In this document: positions 6,921 through 11,335 of the stretch, piece after piece
Numbering within the stretch: the first letter of the stretch is position 1
How the letters are laid out: the number at the start of each line of letters is the position of its first letter
Assembly (NCBI GenBank): GCA_002434595.1
Contig: DJKK01000289.1
Location: forward strand, 1-11,335
DNA from: Alphaproteobacteria bacterium UBA6544
GTDB lineage: Bacteria; Pseudomonadota; Alphaproteobacteria; UBA8366
Reading direction: 5' to 3'
Length of the DNA stretch: 11,335 nucleotides
The notes under the pieces: model-generated
What the model was told of the DNA's origin: nothing
The model's database searches: none
Seen by the model: the letters and a program-made list of their open reading frames with translations, nothing else
Program-made: the position numbers and the translations under genes

Positions 6921-8470
6921 TGGAATGGCCTCCGGTGGCGCATCATTAGTGCCGGGACAATCGCGACCAGGAATCCGATGCACAGCACTAGGAAGCCGTC
7001 CCGAAACCCGAACGCACTGGCTTGCGCATGAACAACCTGGCCAAGGAAATGCAGCGCTCCCGATTGATACTCACCCGCCGCCAGGCCGATCTCTGTGAGA
7101 AGCCGCCGGACGCCTGCCAGCAATTCCATACTCGCCTGATTGGCCGAGCTTTGCGTCGCAGCGAGCGCATCGCTGTGAAACTGCGTGCGGATCTCCAGGA
7201 AGACGACCCAGACCGCGGTTCCGAGAGACGCGCCGAGCTGGCGGAAGAAGTTGAGTGTCCCAGCGCCAACCTCGAGCTTATCCGCAGGCAGGCTCGAGAG
7301 CGCCGTGCGAGTTACGAATGGCAAATTGACGCTCATTCCCAACCGCATGAAGACGACGAACAACACAATATGGAAGAAAGGAGTGTTAGTATCAGCGATC
7401 GCCATGGGAAATGTTCCCGCCGCGAACAGCAAGAGGCCGACAACAATACCCAACCTGGGCGATACAGTATCCGCTAATCGGCCGATCGCCGGGAGCAAAC
7501 AAACGACAATTAGCGAGGCCGGCAGCATGAGCAGTCCAGCATCGAGCGGCGTAAGGCCTTGGACGATCTGCGCGAATACCGGAACCGCGTAAATCGTGCC
7601 GAAATTGCCCATACCGACGGCAAACCCAACCATGGCGGATGACAGGAAATCGCGATAGCGAAAAAGCCCCAAGTCGAGCAGACTTGTCGCCCTAGAAAGC
7701 TGCAGGAAAACAAACAACCCAGCCGAACAAACCGCGCCCGCAAAAAGCGCTACGATGAAATCCGAGGACCAACCCCGACGCTGGCCTTCTGCGAGCCCCG
7801 TCATGACACAATAAAGCGCGACAATCAGGATGGCATATCCCAGCCAATCGAATTTCGGCAGGTTGTCCGCCGTTTCCGTCGGCAACACCAAAAGCCCCGC
7901 GACAAAGGCGATTGCCACCAAGGGTAAGGGGGCGGCGAATATATAACGCCACCCAAAGAGCTCGACGACCGCGCCGCCAAGGGCTGGGCCAACACCGATC
8001 GCCAGGACAAGCCCCGCCGCGTATATGCCCATCGCAGTACCGCGGCGCTCCTTTGGAAACGCCTGAAAAATAGCGAGCATCGTCTGGGTCTGTATCAGTC
8101 CGGCGGCGATCCCTTGGACAACCCGCGCGAAGACGACCACGCCGAATTCATCCGCCGCCGCACCCATGATGCTTGCACCGACAAACAACAGAAGATTGAG
8201 GGCGAAGGCGCGCCGCTGTCCGATCACAGCGACGACCCAAAAGTTCAGAAGCTGGCTGGTGGTCATAGCGATATAAAAAGCTGTAGCCATGAGTTGCGCC
8301 TTGTCCTGCCCGACGCCAAACGTGCCCATCACATGGGGAACCGCGATGCCGATACTTGTTCCAGCAACTAACATCGTAAAAGAGGCGAGCGCCGCGGTTG
8401 CCGTCAGCAGCGGGAGATACGCCTCGCCAAAACGCGAGGCCAACGCGCGGTCATCTTCCCTATCGGTCAT
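6917..8470 (-). CDS. DHA2-family MFS transporter, paralog C (most divergent copy)
   Basis: The 517-residue, 14-TM protein is clearly paralogous to its neighbours, with motif B ARVVQGIAAG, motif C AIGVGPALGG (157-166), the loop GRLADTVSPR and GALHFLGQVVHAQ near the C-terminus. It departs from the others at positions they share. TM1 reads LVAGTSIGIAVPHVMG where the others have STIVN or GTIVN and PDVMG: Ala36 is at the LDxT Asp position, Asn becomes Gly41 and Asp becomes His46. AFYIAM replaces AFNVAM, LNFWVV replaces LNAWVV, and GQRRAF replaces GQRYGF. The frame is open to 8761, but those 97 residues are the end of D read out of frame. The start at 8470 (MTDREDDRALASRFG) fits the paralog N-termini, has GGAAAG 7 bases ahead and overlaps the end of D by 11 bases. 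The stop overlaps the start of B by 4 bases. Confidence 0.92.
   Translation of the reverse strand: MTDREDDRALASRFGEAYLPLLTATAALASFTMLVAGTSIGIAVPHVMGTFGVGQDKAQLMATAFYIAMTTSQLLNFWVVAVIGQRRAFALNLLLFVGASIMGAAADEFGVVVFARVVQGIAAGLIQTQTMLAIFQAFPKERRGTAMGIYAAGLVLAIGVGPALGGAVVELFGWRYIFAAPLPLVAIAFVAGLLVLPTETADNLPKFDWLGYAILIVALYCVMTGLAEGQRRGWSSDFIVALFAGAVCSAGLFVFLQLSRATSLLDLGLFRYRDFLSSAMVGFAVGMGNFGTIYAVPVFAQIVQGLTPLDAGLLMLPASLIVVCLLPAIGRLADTVSPRLGIVVGLLLFAAGTFPMAIADTNTPFFHIVLFVVFMRLGMSVNLPFVTRTALSSLPADKLEVGAGTLNFFRQLGASLGTAVWVVFLEIRTQFHSDALAATQSSANQASMELLAGVRRLLTEIGLAAGEYQSGALHFLGQVVHAQASAFGFRDGFLVLCIGFLVAIVPALMMRHRRPFQ
6929..6933 (-). promoter_or_regulatory. Ribosome binding site fixing the start of transporter B
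   Basis: GGAGG on the minus strand lies 8 bases before the ATG at 6918-6920, within the last codons of C. It is the strongest Shine-Dalgarno match in the array and decides for this ATG over the upstream in-frame codon at 6983. Confidence 0.8.
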
Positions 8471-10019
8471 CGCGACGCTTTCCGCCAAGCAACCAAGCTG
8501 GGAACATCGCGAATAGAAAGCTGATCGCCAAGACCAGGAAACCGTCTTGGAAGCCGATCGTATTGGCCTGTGCGTGAACGACCTGTCCCAGATAATGAAG
8601 CGCCCCTGATTCGTGAACGGACACGGGCACACCAGCCTCGCCCAGGAGACGGCCGACCCCGGTGATGAGTTCGCGGCTCGAGGCGTTGTCCGCACTCTGG
8701 GTCGTGGCGAGGATATCACTATGGTAATGGGTTCGAACTTCGAGAAACACGACCCAGGCATTCAGGCCAAGCGAACCGCCGAGTTGGCGACAAAAATTGA
8801 TCGTCCCCCCCCCCGTATTCAACTGTTCCGGTTTTAACGTGCGCAGCGCGGTGTTCATAATGAACGGCATGGTGAAGCACATACCGCCCCGCCCGATGAC
8901 TGAGAACAGAACGAGATGGAAATACGGCGTATTGGCATCCGCGCTCGCCATAGGCAAAGTCCCGAGCGCAAAGAGGGCCAGACCTGCCAAGATCCCGGCG
9001 CGCGGCGAAATCACATCGGCCATGCGACCGGTAAACGGCAAAGCCAAAAAAACCACAATTGCGGCCGGCAGCATCATATTGCCTGCGTCAAGCGCCGTTT
9101 GACCCTGCACCAACTGACCGAACACAGGTACGGCGTACGCGGTTCCAAAGTTTCCCATACCAAAAGTGAATGCGATCATCGCACAGAGGGCGAAGTTCCT
9201 GTTCCGGAAAAGCGATACATCAATCAACGTCTCGCCGCCACGGGCCTGCCAAAGAACGAAACCCGCTCCTGCTGTAACGGCGATCATCGCGTAGCCCGTA
9301 GTATAGTTCGACACCCAACCTTCCCGCTGACCGTCAGTCAGCGCCGTCATGCAGCAGAACAATGCCACGTTTATGAGCGCGTAACCCATCCAGTCGAATG
9401 CCTGTCCGCCGGGCTTCCGAACCGAGGGCATGAACACGATCCCCATGCCGAGCGCCAGGAAAACCAACGGTACAGGCGCCAAAAAAATGTAGCGCCAGTC
9501 AAGCAGCTCAATGGCGATGCCGCCGAGCACCGGGCCGAGACCGACCGCCAGGGTCAGACCCATTCCGTAGATGCCCATCGCGAAGCCGCGCTTGTCCTCC
9601 GGAAACACCTGGAAAATCGTCACCATGATCAAAGGTTGGATGCAGCCTGCAGCTGCTCCCTGCAGTACTCTGCCGAAGACGATCATGCCGAACTCATCGG
9701 CGAATCCGCCGATGAAACTGCCGGCGGCGAACATGATCAACGTCCCCATGAAACCATAGCGTTGGCCGAATACGGCGACGACCCATGCATTCAGCAACTG
9801 GCTCGTCACCATGGCGACATTGAATGCCGTCGCCATGAGTTGAGCCTGATCCTGACCGATACCGAACGCGCCCATGACGTCCGGAATGGAGACGTTAACG
9901 ATCGTACTGGAGACCACCATCACGAAGGAGGCGGTCATGCCCGCCGCCGTCACGAGAAACCGATACGAGTTGCCGTAGCGCAGGAAGAGGTCGTCGACCG
10001 ATTCCGCCGCGGCAGCCAT
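8460..10019 (-). CDS. DHA2-family MFS transporter, paralog D, with a G10 tract
   Basis: The 519-residue, 14-TM EmrB-like protein has a leader ESVDDLFLRYG and TM1 VVSSTIVNVSIPDVMG, with Ser37 in place of the family Asp. AWVVAVFGQRYGF stands where motif A would be, with Ala82-Val83 for Asp-Arg. Motif B is GRVLQGAAAG, motif C AVGLGPVLGG (158-167), the C-half loop GRMADVISPR, and the end GALHYLGQVVHAQ then GFQDGF. The codons for T402-G405 form ten consecutive G on the coding strand (C at 8805-8814). At this length the frame is open and the protein intact. Losing one G would meet a TGA 15 codons past the tract; gaining one would meet a TAG after about 30. The start at 10019 lies 4 bases after the stop of E; its ribosome-binding site is weak (GAGA about 12 bases ahead), consistent with coupling to E. 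The end overlaps the start of C by 11 bases. Confidence 0.93.
   Translation of the reverse strand: MAAAAESVDDLFLRYGNSYRFLVTAAGMTASFVMVVSSTIVNVSIPDVMGAFGIGQDQAQLMATAFNVAMVTSQLLNAWVVAVFGQRYGFMGTLIMFAAGSFIGGFADEFGMIVFGRVLQGAAAGCIQPLIMVTIFQVFPEDKRGFAMGIYGMGLTLAVGLGPVLGGIAIELLDWRYIFLAPVPLVFLALGMGIVFMPSVRKPGGQAFDWMGYALINVALFCCMTALTDGQREGWVSNYTTGYAMIAVTAGAGFVLWQARGGETLIDVSLFRNRNFALCAMIAFTFGMGNFGTAYAVPVFGQLVQGQTALDAGNMMLPAAIVVFLALPFTGRMADVISPRAGILAGLALFALGTLPMASADANTPYFHLVLFSVIGRGGMCFTMPFIMNTALRTLKPEQLNTGGGTINFCRQLGGSLGLNAWVVFLEVRTHYHSDILATTQSADNASSRELITGVGRLLGEAGVPVSVHESGALHYLGQVVHAQANTIGFQDGFLVLAISFLFAMFPAWLLGGKRRDDR
8805..8814 (-). repeat. Homopolymer of ten G in the coding strand of transporter D
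   Basis: Ten uninterrupted C on the plus strand encode the end of a Thr codon and three Gly codons (NTGGGT) in the minus-strand gene. The equivalent glycine-rich turn in the other four paralogs is encoded without such a run. Tracts of this length are prone to slippage and are known from phase-variable genes; a sequencing or assembly error is the main alternative. Confidence 0.95.
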
Positions 10020-10023
10020 CGAA

Positions 10024-11335
10024 CTAGCGTCTCACAGCTTGCGCGCGACCGAGAACCCAAGCCGGAATCATGGCTGCGAGAAATACGCAGGCGATAATGA
10101 CGAACCCGTCCTGAAAGCCAAAGGTACTCGCCTGCGCGTGCACGACCTGCCCCAAATAATGCAGGGCACCGGATTTATGTATCGATTCCGGAACGCCGGC
10201 CGAGTTCAAAATGCTCGCGACGCCTGCGAGCAGTTCAGAGCTGGCGGCATTCCCAGAGACCTGGGTCGTTGCGAGCGCGTCGCTGTGAAATTGTGTGCGC
10301 AGCGCTAGCAGGACGACATAGAAATTGGTGCCAAGCGACCCGCCGAGCTGGCGAATGAAATTAACCGCACCACCGCCAGTGTTGAGACGTTCTGGCGGCA
10401 ACGACTTGAGCGCCGAACTCATCACCGACGGCATGATGAAACTCATGCCGAAACGGCTGACCATCGCAAAGAAGGCGACGTTCCAGTAAGGCGTGTTGGC
10501 ATCCGCGCTGCCAAGAAAAGCCGTGCCGAGAAAGAAGAAAAAGAGGCCGCACATGATGATGTAGTGCGGCTTTCCGCGATCCGCGAGACGGCCCGTGAAC
10601 GGGAGCGCGAAGGCCACGATCAGGCCGGCCGGCATCATCAAGGCTCCGGCCGCGGTTGCCGAAAGACCTTGGACCAGTTGCCCGAAAACAGGGACGGCGT
10701 AGGTCGTCGCAAAATTACCCATGCCGAAGACGAAGGCAATGAGACAAGCCGACGCGAAAGCGGGAATGCGAAACAGAGAGAGGTCCAACAGCGGGTCCTC
10801 GGCCTTCGTCTGTGACCATAGGAAACCGATTGTGCCGATGGCAGCCACGGTTAGGAGACCCATGATCCGATCAGAGAACCACCCGTATTTTTGACCATTG
10901 GACAACGCACTGACGACGCAGAACAGCGTGATGCAGATCAGGAGATATCCCAGCCAATCGAATTTCGGTCGTTCCTTGTCACGAACCGACGGCATGAAGA
11001 CCAGACCGAGCGCGAAAGCGATTGTGATCAACGGCAAGGGCACGAAGAAAATGTACCGCCAACTCAGACTATCGATCGTGATGCCGCCGACAGTGGGCCC
11101 GAGCGCCAGGGCCATCACCATGCTCATGCCGTAAATGCCCATCGCGAACCCGCGGCGATCGGCCGGAAAGACCTGGAAGAACGTCACCATGACGAGCGGC
11201 TGGATAATTCCGGATGACATCCCCTGCAGAACACGACCGAAGACGATCATCGAGAACTCGCTGCTCGATGCGCAGATGAGGCTGCCGGTCGCGAAAAGTA
11301 GCAAGGTCGCGCAGAAGCCGACCCGCTGGCCGACC
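10024..11335 (-). CDS. DHA2-family MFS transporter, paralog E (N-terminus beyond window edge)
   Basis: About 436 residues are visible, entering the frame at the window edge with VGQRVGF, which aligns with FGQRYGF at residues 84-90 of D. Roughly the first 83 residues (leader, TM1, TM2) are therefore missing. The TTG at 11302-11304 is an internal Leu codon, not the start. Visible motifs are GRVLQGMSSG (motif B), ALALGPTVGG (motif C), the loop GRLADRGKPH, NTGGGAVNFIRQLGG, and GALHYLGQVVHAQ then GFQDGF at the C-terminus. It ends at TAG 10024-10026, 4 bases before the start of D. As the first visible gene of the operon it is closest to the promoter, which lies off the right side; whether further paralogs precede it cannot be seen. 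Function is as for the other copies: a proton-linked exporter by family, substrate unknown. Confidence 0.92.
   Translation of the reverse strand, partial: VGQRVGFCATLLLFATGSLICASSSEFSMIVFGRVLQGMSSGIIQPLVMVTFFQVFPADRRGFAMGIYGMSMVMALALGPTVGGITIDSLSWRYIFFVPLPLITIAFALGLVFMPSVRDKERPKFDWLGYLLICITLFCVVSALSNGQKYGWFSDRIMGLLTVAAIGTIGFLWSQTKAEDPLLDLSLFRIPAFASACLIAFVFGMGNFATTYAVPVFGQLVQGLSATAAGALMMPAGLIVAFALPFTGRLADRGKPHYIIMCGLFFFFLGTAFLGSADANTPYWNVAFFAMVSRFGMSFIMPSVMSSALKSLPPERLNTGGGAVNFIRQLGGSLGTNFYVVLLALRTQFHSDALATTQVSGNAASSELLAGVASILNSAGVPESIHKSGALHYLGQVVHAQASTFGFQDGFVIIACVFLAAMIPAWVLGRAQAVRR

Noticed and set aside
6921..6983. 21-residue N-terminal extension of transporter B
   Set aside because: It lies entirely inside the end of C. 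The downstream ATG has a strong GGAGG and matches the paralogs.
8471..8761. 97-residue N-terminal extension of transporter C
   Set aside because: It is the C-terminal coding region of D read in another frame, with no similarity to transporter leaders. The ATG at 8470 aligns with the paralog starts.
8805..8814. Calling transporter D a frameshifted pseudogene because of the G10 tract
   Set aside because: With ten G the frame continues through all conserved C-terminal motifs to a stop that overlaps the start of C, so the gene is intact as given.
8916..10097. Long plus-strand open frame of 393 codons antisense to transporter D
   Set aside because: The translation is rich in His, Arg and Glu with no recognisable domain, typical of the reverse frame of a GC-rich membrane protein gene. 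The minus-strand frame has full family motifs.
1..11335. CRISPR array, tRNA, rRNA or insertion sequence
   Set aside because: I saw no regularly spaced repeats, no cloverleaf or rRNA-like conserved blocks, and no transposase-like reading frame or terminal inverted repeats.

Overview
The window looks like a bacterial chromosome, most likely from a proteobacterium and plausibly a marine alphaproteobacterium. That guess rests only on the gene types (sulfatase, hydroxypyruvate isomerase, EmrB-like transporters, a TPR/2OG-oxygenase protein) and on the roughly 60% GC of the right-hand two thirds. No rRNA, tRNA, CRISPR array or insertion sequence was found.

Left part, 1-3340: The window opens with the last 25 codons of a hydroxypyruvate-isomerase-type gene (+ strand, 1-78). 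An AT-rich segment (about 40% GC) follows. It carries one long minus-strand gene (227-1930) for a protein with eight or nine tetratricopeptide repeats and a C-terminal domain resembling the putative 2OG-Fe(II) oxygenases. Next comes a decayed stretch on the + strand. One part is a second hydroxypyruvate isomerase copy, broken by frameshifts and an in-frame TGA (about 2144-2650). The other is a sulfatase relic with in-frame stops, a damaged active-site motif, a large internal deletion and a frameshift (about 2652-3336).

Right part, 3343-11335: Six tightly packed genes lie on the minus strand. In transcription order they are five paralogous 14-TM major facilitator transporters of the DHA2 (EmrB/QacA-like) family, here called E, D, C, B and A, followed by a UspA-domain protein. 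Intergenic gaps are 1-4 bp, or the genes overlap by 4 or 11 bp, so they almost certainly form one translationally coupled operon. Its 5' end, and any further transporter copies, lie beyond the right edge. No EmrA/HlyD membrane-fusion partner or regulator is visible.

Points of most interest: (1) the five-fold tandem array itself; (2) replacement, in all four paralogs whose N-terminus is visible, of the TM1 aspartate of the DHA2 LDxT motif and of the charged Asp-Arg pair of MFS motif A; (3) an uninterrupted tract of ten G within the coding sequence of transporter D, where a one-base slip would truncate the protein; (4) the AT-rich TPR/oxygenase gene lying between an apparently intact and a decayed hydroxypyruvate isomerase copy.
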